IMG/VR virus record: IMGVR_UViG_3300025646_000283
Location: 1-27,032 of that record
From: a virus
Reading direction: 5' to 3' (one strand)
Length of the DNA: 27,032 nt
The notes below the pieces were generated by a model that did no database searches, was not told the origin of the DNA, and saw only the letters and a list, made by a program, of their open reading frames with translations. Positions 6,805 to 13,883 of this stretch are shown one piece after another. Position numbers and translations under genes: made by a program. Numbering within the stretch: position 1 is the stretch's first letter; each line of letters starts with the position of its first letter.

Positions 6805-8535
6805 ATGGGTTCAGTACAAATCAAAAGCGGTCAGTTAGTCGATTCGGCTATCATCGCAGTTAAAATCGCTACCGGAGCAGTCGAATCTGACAAAATCGCG
6901 TCCGGTGCTGTCACATCCGCAAAAATCGGTGCTGCAGCAGTCGGAGAGACTGCGATTGCATCCGGTGCAATCACATCTACAAAACTCGGATCCGGTGCTG
7001 TCGATAGCTCTGCTCTTGCCTCCGGTGCTGTTACATCTGCAAAGCTCGCATCTGCAGCAGTAGACGAGGTAGCTATTGCCTCAGGTGCTGTCACTAGTTC
7101 CAAAATCGGATCTGGAGCCGTAGGATCTACAGCTCTTGCATCAGGAGCCGTCACATCTGCCAAGCTCGCATCTGGAGCCGTAGACAGTGCAGCTCTTGCC
7201 GCATCTGCTGTCACTGCTGCAAAAATGGATCTGACAGATACATTTGACTTTTCCTCCGGTGTTTTGCAAGTAGGCACTCCGAGCAACTCCTCAGACGCAG
7301 CAAATAAAAGCTACGTTGACAGTGTTGCCGCAGGACTCAGCATCAAGCAAAATGTCCGAGTCGCTGCTCCTGGCAACGTAGACATCAGCTCTGCTCCTGC
7401 CGCAATCGACGGAGTGACTCTCTCTGCAGATGATCGCGTTTTGCTCTTCAACCAAACCGATAAAAAGCAAAATGGTGTATACGAGTTCGCAGGCTCAGGA
7501 TCCGCAATGTCTCGCACTCAAGACATGGATGCAGGCTCAGATTTCCCAGGTGCGTTTTTGTTTGCTCTCGAAGGTAATACCTACGACAATCAGGGATTTG
7601 TATGTATCAATGATGCCCCTCCATCTCTCGGTACTGATAACATTGAGTTTCAACGCTTTTCCGGCCTCGGATCCGTTACTGCGTCCGGAGGATTGACAAT
7701 CAGCGGAGACGAGATCAGCATCGCAAACGGAGGAGTTAGTACAGCCAAAATCGCAGACGATGCTGTCACAAATGACAAAATGGCTAACAATGCCGTAGAT
7801 ACTGCTCAACTCGCTGATCTTGCTGTCACTAGTGGCAAAATCGCTAACGCTGCCGTAGGATCTACTCAGCTCGCAGACAGCTCTGTATCTACAGCCAAGA
7901 TCGCAGATGCTGCTGTCACTAGTGCCAAAATCGGATCCGGAGCCGTAGACACTGCAGCTCTCGCATCTGCTGCCGTCACAAATGCAAAAATCGGATCTGC
8001 TGCCGTAGACACTGCTCAAATCGCTGATCTTGCCGTCACATCTGCAAAAATCGGAAATGGAGCCGTAGACACTACTCAGCTCGCAGATCTTGCTGTTACT
8101 AGTGGCAAAATCGGCACAGGAGCCGTAGGATCTACTCAGCTCGCAAACGCTGCTGTGTCCTCTGCAAAGATCGCCTCCGGTGCAGTCGGTACTACTGCTC
8201 TCGCAAGTACATCCGTAACATCTGACAAGCTTGCGTCCTCCTCTGTGACTGCCGCAAAACTCGGCATCACTTTTGCTCAGGAAGGAGCTCAGATCTCCGG
8301 TAGCTCTACAAGCACTATCGATCTCGCTCAGACTCTGCCAAGCAACAGCATCAACTCCGTACTCGTATTCAAGAACGGTTTGAGCCTCCGCAATATGACA
8401 GCACTCGGAGACACTCCTGCAGACAATGACGAGTTTTCAGTATCTGCTAACGGAGGAGCTGCCGGTGTTGCTCGTCTGACATTCGGAGCTAATCTGACAG
8501 ACGCTGACGGCCTTATCATTTGGTACTGGTACTAG
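6805..8535 (+). CDS. Repetitive fibre protein encoded in the head module
   Basis: A 576-residue fibre. Residues 24-143 hold about 12 ten-residue repeats (consensus GAVTSAKLAS), residues 144-308 form a distinct domain, residues 309-488 hold about 18 more repeats, and the C-terminal ~85 residues form a beta-rich tip. Successive repeats tend to alternate Lys and Gln/Ala at one position, giving a 20-residue period. The middle domain (NKSYVDSVAAGLSIKQNVRV, later NGVYEF) is the kind found in many phage fibre proteins. Position between scaffold and major capsid suggests a head fibre more than a tail fibre, but this is inference. A terminator follows the gene. AGGAG lies 8 nt before the start. Confidence 0.8.
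   Translation: MGSVQIKSGQLVDSAIIAVKIATGAVESDKIASGAVTSAKIGAAAVGETAIASGAITSTKLGSGAVDSSALASGAVTSAKLASAAVDEVAIASGAVTSSKIGSGAVGSTALASGAVTSAKLASGAVDSAALAASAVTAAKMDLTDTFDFSSGVLQVGTPSNSSDAANKSYVDSVAAGLSIKQNVRVAAPGNVDISSAPAAIDGVTLSADDRVLLFNQTDKKQNGVYEFAGSGSAMSRTQDMDAGSDFPGAFLFALEGNTYDNQGFVCINDAPPSLGTDNIEFQRFSGLGSVTASGGLTISGDEISIANGGVSTAKIADDAVTNDKMANNAVDTAQLADLAVTSGKIANAAVGSTQLADSSVSTAKIADAAVTSAKIGSGAVDTAALASAAVTNAKIGSAAVDTAQIADLAVTSAKIGNGAVDTTQLADLAVTSGKIGTGAVGSTQLANAAVSSAKIASGAVGTTALASTSVTSDKLASSSVTAAKLGITFAQEGAQISGSSTSTIDLAQTLPSNSINSVLVFKNGLSLRNMTALGDTPADNDEFSVSANGGAAGVARLTFGANLTDADGLIIWYWY
6874..7233 (+). repeat. Tandem 30-nt coding repeats, first block of the fibre gene
   Basis: About 12 imperfect 30-nt units, each encoding a ten-residue repeat of the GAVTSAKLAS type. 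Codons vary among units (GCT/GCA, TCC/TCT), so the protein repeat is better conserved than the DNA. Confidence 0.85.
7729..8268 (+). repeat. Tandem 30-nt coding repeats, second block of the fibre gene
   Basis: About 18 imperfect 30-nt units encoding decapeptides such as AVDTAQLADL and AVTSGKIGTG. This block is richer in Asp and Gln than the first block. The two blocks flank the non-repetitive domain encoded at 7234-7728. Confidence 0.85.
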
Positions 8536-8722
8536 TACTCTCTCGCTCTGTGCACTCAGCCCGATCGGACTTGCTCTGATCGGGCTTTTTTACGTCCTGA
8601 TCTTCGTTGAGCTCCTGACAGGCATATAGAGCTCGCAGATACTCTCCCTTGCTCATTCCTCGTCTTTTTTTGGGCTCGCATACGAGCTTGCCATCAACCC
8701 AACGAGCAAAAATATCGATCAT
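8516..8722 (-). CDS. Small leftward gene between fibre and capsid genes
   Basis: A 68-residue protein starting MIDIFARWVDGKLVCEP, basic in the middle (PKKRRGMSKGEY) and ending in a Ser/Thr-rich tail. The start has CAGGAG with a 7-nt spacing on the minus strand, and codon use resembles the rest of the phage (GAG, CTC, AGC). The reading frame can be extended upstream to 8827 without this ribosome site. Its 3' end reads through the terminator hairpin and overlaps the fibre stop by 20 nt, and its start overlaps the capsid promoter. I recognise no family. It could be a small regulator; the chance that it is not expressed is real. Confidence 0.45.
   Translation of the reverse strand: MIDIFARWVDGKLVCEPKKRRGMSKGEYLRALYACQELNEDQDVKKPDQSKSDRAECTERESTSTSTK
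8558..8591 (+). terminator. Intrinsic terminator after the fibre gene
   Basis: AGCCCGATC (8558-8566) pairs perfectly with GATCGGGCT (8578-8586) around an 11-nt loop, and the second arm runs into six Ts. It lies 23 nt after the fibre stop and should end the upstream late transcript before the capsid promoter. Confidence 0.85.
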
Positions 8723-8751
8723 TGTTGCACTCCTGTTTTTTATGCTATAAT
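8722..8751 (+). promoter_or_regulatory. Extended -10 promoter for the major capsid gene
   Basis: TGCTATAAT (8743-8751 including the extended TGn) is a perfect sigma-70 -10 with the extended element. A weak -35 (TTGTTG at 8722-8727, 18-nt spacing) lies upstream. Transcription would give a leader of about 85 nt ending in TAGGAGCCTAAAATG. It sits just downstream of the fibre terminator, so the capsid gene would be transcribed on its own. Confidence 0.6.
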
Positions 8752-8842
8752 AGACTAGAATATAGCAGGGTACGGTCGCACCGGAAAAAGCTGAAAAGCC
8801 CATAGAGCAAAAAAACCTAACCCCCAACTATAGGAGCCTAAA

Positions 8843-9811
8843 ATGGCTACATCTAATCCGATTACATTTGACAATGTATCCTCCTCAGGCGGTCTCGTTG
8901 GCAACTTGAGACTTGCTGCAATGATCTCTCAAGAGATCAATCTCCTCCTTAAAGACAATGCTAACCTTCGCAATACTGCTCTTTTGAGCTATCAAGGCAG
9001 CATAAACGGCCTCGGCAGTGATACCGTACGCGTTCGCCTTGCCGGCCTTGACGGATACGACAGCATGGCTGCAGCTACTTCCGAGATCTCCGATGAGTCT
9101 GCTAATGCTACTGCATTGACAGTACAGACTGCTGATCTTGTTGCTGCTCGTCAGTACATCATCTATCATATAGACGATCTCGCATCCATGACCGGATACG
9201 GCTCTATGGACGTCGATCCATTCCGTATCGCTCAAAGCATTGCAGGAAGCTACGAGACTCGTTTTGCCGAGCTCACAGGACTCGCTGCTGCAAACTTCTC
9301 AGCTACAGCAGGATCTAACTCTACATCTCTCAGCGTAGACGACTTTTTTGACGGTATCTTTGCTCTCGAGCAAGCTGGCTCCGGAGCCGGAGCTCCTGGA
9401 CCTTATGCTGCAGTACTCGCTCCTAAAGCATTGACCGAGTTGCAAGACTCTCTCCGCAATGAGACAGGCAATGCAGTGAGCCGTATGCAGTCCTCTATGG
9501 ACATGCTCGCAGCTAAAGGCGAAAACTACGCAGGCAATCTGTTTGGCGTAGACGTATATCGCTCTAAGCACGTAAACGAAAACGGATCTGCAGGTTATGA
9601 TAACTTCATGATCAGCCCAATGGCTCTCGGCTATGTGGACGGAATCCCTGCAGCTCTCCAAGGCTCTAAGGACTTTATGTCTATGGGCAAGATCGTCGTA
9701 GAATTCGATCGCAAGCCTATGTCTGCAAGTACCTACATCGTAGGTCATGCGTATCTTGGTCTTGGTGTTATCGAAGACGCTCGCGGAGTAAAACTGCTCT
9801 CAGTACGTTAG
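8843..9811 (+). CDS. Major capsid protein (HK97-fold)
   Basis: A 322-residue protein matching phage major capsid proteins in size, composition and place. An N-terminal helical arm is followed by mixed alpha/beta structure, with the features expected of an HK97 fold: the helix DVDPFRIAQSIAGSYETRFA (spine-like), the segment AAVLAPKALTELQD, and the late strands NLFGVDVYRS and GKIVVEFDRKPM. No obvious propeptide or protease site is seen. Twelve of thirteen arginines use CGY codons, unlike neighbouring genes, which signals high expression. It has its own promoter upstream and a terminator downstream. Confidence 0.85.
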   Translation: MATSNPITFDNVSSSGGLVGNLRLAAMISQEINLLLKDNANLRNTALLSYQGSINGLGSDTVRVRLAGLDGYDSMAAATSEISDESANATALTVQTADLVAARQYIIYHIDDLASMTGYGSMDVDPFRIAQSIAGSYETRFAELTGLAAANFSATAGSNSTSLSVDDFFDGIFALEQAGSGAGAPGPYAAVLAPKALTELQDSLRNETGNAVSRMQSSMDMLAAKGENYAGNLFGVDVYRSKHVNENGSAGYDNFMISPMALGYVDGIPAALQGSKDFMSMGKIVVEFDRKPMSASTYIVGHAYLGLGVIEDARGVKLLSVR

Positions 9812-9822
9812 TAGATCGCTTT

Positions 9823-9889
9823 GTCAGGAGTCTGCAGGATCTATCATCTCTGTAGTCTCCGGATTTTGCGGTCTCCTGACTCTTTTTTT
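9823..9889 (+). terminator. Probable terminator after the capsid gene
   Basis: GTCAGGAG (9823-9830) pairs with CTCCTGAC (9873-9880), closing a branched loop of about 42 nt, followed by TCTTTTTTT. The long loop makes it weaker than the terminator before the promoter, so some readthrough to the connector genes is plausible; no separate promoter is seen for them. Confidence 0.6.
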
Positions 9890-9904
9890 CAATAGGAGAC
9901 TACA

Positions 9905-10567
9905 ATGACAGACTACAGCAAATTTGCTCAGCCTTGGGAGCAAAAATCCGAAGTACAGACTCGGATACCCAAGGCATCTAATGCTCGCTTTTTCTTCGCT
10001 CATAATCCGGAGAATTGGGAGCTCAAAGTATTCGAGGGATACACTATGACAGAGGACGGAAAAAAGAAAAAGAGCAGCATCCCGATGCTCCTCCCTGTTT
10101 TGTCCTCAATCGGTGAGACTCCAGGAGTCAACGGCACGAGAGCTATCGGCAATCGTATCGACTCCTCAATCATGAGAACGAATCTCCAGGACAAAGGATG
10201 GACAATACTTGATCCTGCTCGTCATGATTATCTCAGAGTATATCCTGCTCACAAAGGCAATTATCACACATCAAAATGGATTCGACTTGAGCAGATCGGC
10301 AGACGCATGATCGAGCATTTTGATCAGGAGTCCTACGACGAATGGAGACGCGAGCTCGTTGCATCCGGAGCTCTCAATCCTCCTCATCCTCAAATCGCAT
10401 CTCTGCGTCTGATCTCAATGAATAGAGCGATGAGCAGACTAGAGAGAGATCAGCATATTCCTGAAGTAGCGACGAGACTCAAGTCAAAGCAAGAGGAGCT
10501 CAACCTGACAAAAAAGGCCATTGAGCGAGTCGACAAATTAGGAGGAGCTGCGTATGAGCTCAGATAA
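9905..10567 (+). CDS. Structural-module protein of unknown function
   Basis: A 220-residue basic protein. The first half is mixed beta (NARFFFAHNPENWELKVFEG), with a lysine-rich turn KKKKS, and the last 60 residues form charged helices. I do not recognise a family. It directly follows the capsid gene, starts with TAGGAGACTACAATG and is followed by a small coupled gene, so a head-completion or capsid-associated role is likely. It shows no catalytic motif. Confidence 0.75.
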   Translation: MTDYSKFAQPWEQKSEVQTRIPKASNARFFFAHNPENWELKVFEGYTMTEDGKKKKSSIPMLLPVLSSIGETPGVNGTRAIGNRIDSSIMRTNLQDKGWTILDPARHDYLRVYPAHKGNYHTSKWIRLEQIGRRMIEHFDQESYDEWRRELVASGALNPPHPQIASLRLISMNRAMSRLERDQHIPEVATRLKSKQEELNLTKKAIERVDKLGGAAYELR

Positions 10568-10691
10568 CAAAAGAGCCGCGATTGACAGAATCGCTCAGAG
10601 AGTCGCTCAGCAATCCAACATCTCACATCAACAAGCTCGCGATATGGTAGTCAAGCATATCACGAGAGCCGAAAACAAAAAAAATCAATAG
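10554..10691 (+). CDS. Small basic protein (45 aa)
   Basis: ATG 10554 opens a 45-residue frame, MSSDNKRAAIDRIAQRVAQQ onward, that overlaps the end of the preceding gene by 14 nt. GGAGGAG lies 6 nt upstream, one of the strongest ribosome sites in the window. The product is helical, Gln- and Arg-rich, and fills the otherwise empty gap before the next gene. No function can be assigned. Confidence 0.6.
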   Translation: MSSDNKRAAIDRIAQRVAQQSNISHQQARDMVVKHITRAENKKNQ

Positions 10692-10700
10692 GAGTCAGTC

Positions 10701-11012
10701 ATGGCATTTACAGACAAAGCAGAATACAAAATCGCTCGTCACATCGTACAACCTGGAGGGGTAAATATACAGCAGATATCTGCTAATCATACTCTTACCT
10801 ATAAAGATGCACAGTATCAACGTCTTGACGCTCAATCTGGCGGTCTTGTCGTGACTTTGCCTGAAGAAAAGGACGGAGCTATGTTTGTCATCAACTGTCA
10901 AGGCAACTCCTTCACAGTAAAAGACGCAGCAGCAAACACTATCAAGGTTCTCTCTCTCGGAGAGGGCTGCATGGTATGCTGTGACGGCTCTGCTTGGAAA
11001 CTCTTTTTGTAG
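10701..11012 (+). CDS. Small beta-structured protein, decoration/fibre-like
   Basis: A 103-residue protein. The pattern LVVTLPEEKDGAMFVINCQG, SFTVKDAAANTIKVLSLGEG, CCDGSAWKLF is the small beta domain common in phage capsid decoration and fibre proteins, where TLP, the ITVKD-like strand and a final G(S/T)xW recur. Codons resemble those of the capsid gene (CGT, GCT), so it is probably abundant in the virion. TAGGAGTCAGTCATG provides the start. Confidence 0.65.
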   Translation: MAFTDKAEYKIARHIVQPGGVNIQQISANHTLTYKDAQYQRLDAQSGGLVVTLPEEKDGAMFVINCQGNSFTVKDAAANTIKVLSLGEGCMVCCDGSAWKLFL

Positions 11013-11020
11013 GCTGACAG

Positions 11021-11788
11021 ATGTCCTCATCTACTCCATACGCAGCACAAATCCGAGCTATTGAGCTACTCGAGAGAGGCAGGTCTCAGACTACTGAGAT
11101 CAAGGTCTATCGCGATGGCTCTCAGCTCGTGCCAACGTCAGCGACGTATACGATCACCAAACCAACCGGAGCAGATCTCATCTCAGGAGCATCGGCAACA
11201 ATCGCGGTTAGTGGGACAGTATCATATACGCACACGGCAGAGCAGCTCGCTGCGACTTTGGATCTAGGTGAGGGATATGTCCAGGAGTGGACACTTGAGA
11301 TCGACGGAGAGGAGTATCTATTCCGTAGGATGGCAGCTCTTGTCCGTCGCAGACTCTATCCCGTAGTCTCAGACATTGATCTCACAGCAACATACTCCGA
11401 TCTCGAGAATCTCAGGCCGTCCTCATTGACTAGCTATCAGCAGTACATAGATGACGCATGGTTCCAACTCCTGAGACGCATACGCAATAGAGGGATGGGA
11501 TACGAGTATCTCATGATGACTCCTGAGAGCTTTTTTGAGTCTCATCGTCATCTCAGCCTCTATCTCATATTCCGCGATTTTCACAGCTCTCTCGGACAGA
11601 GTAATGGACGCTATCTTGATCTCGCAAATGAGCACTATCGTCTCTATCGCGATGAATTCGACTCTCTAAATTTTGTGTATGATGAGGATCATAACGGAGA
11701 GGCAGACGATCCAAACAAGAGAACAAGAGGACAGCCGACTATTTTCCTCAATCGTCCTGGGCAATACTATCGGAGACGGAGATACTAA
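11021..11788 (+). CDS. Probable head-tail connector (neck) protein
   Basis: A 255-residue protein. Residues 20-110 look like a beta-sandwich (IKVYRDGSQLVPTSATYTIT onward), followed by a helical part with YQQYIDDAWFQLLRRIRNRG and a basic C-terminus. This position, between capsid and tail-tube genes, is where adaptor and head-completion proteins are encoded. The ribosome site is weak. The assignment is by order and general features. Confidence 0.6.
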   Translation: MSSSTPYAAQIRAIELLERGRSQTTEIKVYRDGSQLVPTSATYTITKPTGADLISGASATIAVSGTVSYTHTAEQLAATLDLGEGYVQEWTLEIDGEEYLFRRMAALVRRRLYPVVSDIDLTATYSDLENLRPSSLTSYQQYIDDAWFQLLRRIRNRGMGYEYLMMTPESFFESHRHLSLYLIFRDFHSSLGQSNGRYLDLANEHYRLYRDEFDSLNFVYDEDHNGEADDPNKRTRGQPTIFLNRPGQYYRRRRY

Positions 11789-12219
11789 TGAGCGTATCGG
11801 TCAAAGAGGTACAGAGAGCACTCGCGAACAAAATCGGAGCATTGTCAGGATTCAACGAGGTCAGACAACTACCGGAGCTATTCGGACGCACTCAGAATAC
11901 GCTCGCCCATCTCGGATATGCCGTTGAGGTTGCATCCTCTCAGCAGGCCAATGAGAGACAGAGGAGAGCCGTCGGTCTTTACGTTGAGACTATGGTACGC
12001 GTCAAAATAGCATACAGACTCCGTCCTCATGATTTGATCCTGGACTATGGCAATGCACTCGACAAAGAGCAGGAAGTGATTGAGGCTCTCATGAATCCTA
12101 ACTTTGGCAAGGGCATAGAGATCCGATTTGAGAGAGCAACAAGACGCACTCCGGATTCTCAGGAGTATCTAATCTCAGAGATAGAGCTGTCAGCTCTGCA
12201 TACAATACAACTAACCTAA
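11788..12219 (+). CDS. Probable tail terminator or tail-completion protein
   Basis: A 143-residue alpha/beta protein immediately upstream of the tail-tube gene, the usual place for the tail terminator that caps the tube and joins it to the neck. It begins with a helix (KEVQRALANKIGAL), then has strands VETMVRVKIAYRL and IEIRFERATRR. Its start overlaps the previous stop as TAATG. The family is not certain from sequence. Confidence 0.6.
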   Translation: MSVSVKEVQRALANKIGALSGFNEVRQLPELFGRTQNTLAHLGYAVEVASSQQANERQRRAVGLYVETMVRVKIAYRLRPHDLILDYGNALDKEQEVIEALMNPNFGKGIEIRFERATRRTPDSQEYLISEIELSALHTIQLT

Positions 12220-12232
12220 TAAGGAGCATTTT

Positions 12233-12733
12233 ATGGCCTATTCATCTATTCCCAAGACACGACGCGATGGTGTCATCACATTAAAGGACGGCACAGGGAC
12301 TCCTGTCACTCTTGCAATCAGCTACGAGGAGGGCAATCTCAGCATTGACACTCCAAAAGCAGCTCAGACTGTGATCAGAGACAGAGGAGTGATCACAACA
12401 GTACGCAAAGGCGACGACGAGCCTGCTGCATCTGGATCTTTTGCTGCTTATTTCAGACAATTTACTGACGCATCCGAAGCAGGCTCAATCCTCGACTTCA
12501 TCAACAAGACCGGACAATATGCAAGTAACGTCAGCACAGGATCAGCAGGCTCTCCATTTGTAGAGTTCTATTGCGTAGATCTTGAGTATACAGTCGACGC
12601 TACTGCTCTCGGAGACGATGACGCTCATACTGCTACTCTTAGCAAATGCGTCTGCGTTGCATCCTTCTCAGAAGGCGATCCAAGCAGCTTCACAATCAAT
12701 TTCACATGTTATGGTGGTGTTGTTTATAGCTAG
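12233..12733 (+). CDS. Major tail protein (tail tube)
   Basis: A 166-residue, beta-rich protein with the features of siphovirus tube subunits: N-terminal strand GVITLKDGTGTPVTLAISYE, a Gly/Asp-rich middle, and a last strand FTINFTCYGGVVYS. It sits directly before the frameshifted chaperone pair and the tape measure. Codon choices are biased toward GCT/ATC, which agrees with high expression. AAGGAGCATTTTATG gives the start. Confidence 0.8.
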   Translation: MAYSSIPKTRRDGVITLKDGTGTPVTLAISYEEGNLSIDTPKAAQTVIRDRGVITTVRKGDDEPAASGSFAAYFRQFTDASEAGSILDFINKTGQYASNVSTGSAGSPFVEFYCVDLEYTVDATALGDDDAHTATLSKCVCVASFSEGDPSSFTINFTCYGGVVYS

Positions 12734-12753
12734 ACAACAACAGGAGACTACAG

Positions 12754-13122
12754 ATGCAAATAACTATCAAAAAGCTCGGAGGGGAGATTGAGATCTCCTC
12801 TCCTTCCCTTGCGACTTGCTTTGAATTCGTGTCTTTATGGAGTGCAGAGACAGACAATGCTCAGCTTGCTCGTCTATGTGCCGGATCTATCGGAGTCTGC
12901 ATTGATCATACTGCCAAACTGCCCAAATATCGACCTGTTAAGCATCGGGCTAGTGATTACGGTCATCTGTGCCTTGATCGCTTGCTCGAGATGGGAGTGA
13001 CGGCATCGGCAATCTATGAGCAGGGAGTCAAGTGCCTGTCCTTTATGTCTCAGAGAATCCCAACAGAGGCAGAGGTCGACGAAAGAGCAAATTTTTCCTC
13101 TTCTCAGGAGCCGGACATTTAG
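12754..13122 (+). CDS. Tail assembly chaperone, short form (G-like)
   Basis: A 122-residue helical protein between tail tube and tape measure. Near its 3' end the codons A AAT TTT (13089-13095) form a -1 slippery heptamer, allowing a fraction of ribosomes to enter the overlapping frame that ends at 13319. This matches the lambda G/GT arrangement, in which the two chaperone forms hold the tape measure during tube assembly. The unshifted product ends at the TAG at 13120-13122. GGAGACTACAGATG provides the start. Confidence 0.8.
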   Translation: MQITIKKLGGEIEISSPSLATCFEFVSLWSAETDNAQLARLCAGSIGVCIDHTAKLPKYRPVKHRASDYGHLCLDRLLEMGVTASAIYEQGVKCLSFMSQRIPTEAEVDERANFSSSQEPDI

Positions 13123-13319
13123 ACAGACTTGCTCTCAAGATCTCGCGTCATTGGCATAAAGATCCAGGATGGTTTTTGACTCTCTCCTCCGAGCTGCAGA
13201 TAGACTTGATTGCTGATTATATTTTGGATCAAGATACACAAAAGCAACGAGATGAGCGAAAAAAGCGATATAATGTACAACAAGCGAGACGCATGAGAGA
13301 GAGGCTCAAAGATGGCTAA
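13032..13319 (+). CDS. Tail assembly chaperone extension (T part, reached by -1 frameshift)
   Basis: The -1 frame relative to the upstream gene is open from 13032 (a GTG) to TAA 13317-13319. Entry through the slippery site at 13089-13095 gives a fusion of 114 residues of the short form plus 74 residues beginning FLFSGAGHLDRLALK and ending with a very basic helix (KRYNVQQARRMRERLKDG). A GGGAG 4 nt before the GTG at 13032 leaves independent initiation as a minor alternative. The fusion protein would contact the tape measure, whose gene lies one gene downstream. Confidence 0.75.
   Translation: MPVLYVSENPNRGRGRRKSKFFLFSGAGHLDRLALKISRHWHKDPGWFLTLSSELQIDLIADYILDQDTQKQRDERKKRYNVQQARRMRERLKDG
13071..13095 (+). 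promoter_or_regulatory. Programmed -1 frameshift site with upstream SD-like stimulator
   Basis: The heptamer AAATTTT (13089-13095) fits X XXY YYZ in the frame of the upstream gene. AGAGGT at 13071-13076 lies about 13 nt before it, the distance at which internal Shine-Dalgarno elements stimulate -1 slippage in bacteria. I see no strong downstream hairpin. Confidence 0.75.
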
Positions 13320-13881
13320 GGTCTTTTATAAACAGGGTAATGCAGCAGTATCTGTCTCTGACGAGTTAGAGAGGCTCGTCAATCAGCTACTTGACGCAAA
13401 TCCTATTATCAAAAGAGCTTTGCAGGATGAGGTCGAGCAGGTATACAGAGACGCATATCGTCAATGGCCTGTCAGAGTCGATCCTCCAAGATCGGCAAAA
13501 GCGAAGATGATCCAGGAGATGACGAGACTCAAAGACTCCGGATCATCTCCTGCTCAGGCCTATGCAATCGCAAAAAATATGCAAGACAGAGGCAAATTCT
13601 CTGCGGAGGATGCAAGTCAAGCGAAGGTCTCAGACAAGAGTCAGGACTCCAAAAACAAACTTGAGAGAGGAGTCATGATTGACGGAGAGGACATTGTCGG
13701 ATTTGTCCGCAATCTGGCTCCCTACTCATGGGCAATCAAGACCGGACAATATACACTCAACGATCTCGCATACGGCACTCAGACGAGCAATGAGCTACTA
13801 TGGTCTCCGATGCGTAAAGCAGGGGACAAGCTCGTGCAAATGCTCGCTGACGATCTCATACAACAGGCAAAAAAGAGGTAA
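13312..13881 (+). CDS. HK97 gp10-like minor structural (neck) protein
   Basis: A 189-residue protein with an N-terminal helix (DELERLVNQLLDANPIIKRA), a basic linker, a helix rich in Lys and Gln, and a C-terminal segment FVRNLAPYSWAIKTGQ resembling the APYA...E/KxG signature of HK97 gp10-type proteins. These contribute to the neck. Here the gene lies between chaperone and tape measure, not upstream of the tail-tube gene where such proteins are usually encoded. The start overlaps the previous stop by 8 nt. Confidence 0.5.
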   Translation: MAKVFYKQGNAAVSVSDELERLVNQLLDANPIIKRALQDEVEQVYRDAYRQWPVRVDPPRSAKAKMIQEMTRLKDSGSSPAQAYAIAKNMQDRGKFSAEDASQAKVSDKSQDSKNKLERGVMIDGEDIVGFVRNLAPYSWAIKTGQYTLNDLAYGTQTSNELLWSPMRKAGDKLVQMLADDLIQQAKKR

Positions 13882-13883
13882 CT

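Noticed and set aside
6831-7286. A 151-residue leftward open frame inside the fibre gene, rich in Ala, Ser, Thr and Pro
   Set aside because: It is the reverse reading of the 30-nt repeats, which lack stops on the minus strand because of their repeating composition. It has no ribosome site.
7537-8019. A 160-residue leftward open frame with Cys- and Ser-rich repeats
   Set aside because: It mirrors the second repeat block of the fibre gene; its repeats follow from the repeats on the coding strand.
8769-8782. Imperfect palindrome in the capsid leader (GGTACGGTCGCACC)
   Set aside because: It is short, has mismatches and a 2-nt loop, so it is not supported as an operator or riboswitch.
9299-9748. 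A 149-residue leftward frame inside the capsid gene
   Set aside because: It is a shadow of a highly expressed gene with biased codons; no ribosome site or protein-like pattern.
13096-13110. Downstream hairpin for the frameshift site (TCCT/AGGA)
   Set aside because: Only four base pairs, and it starts directly after the heptamer, where a stimulatory structure would normally be spaced by 5-9 nt.
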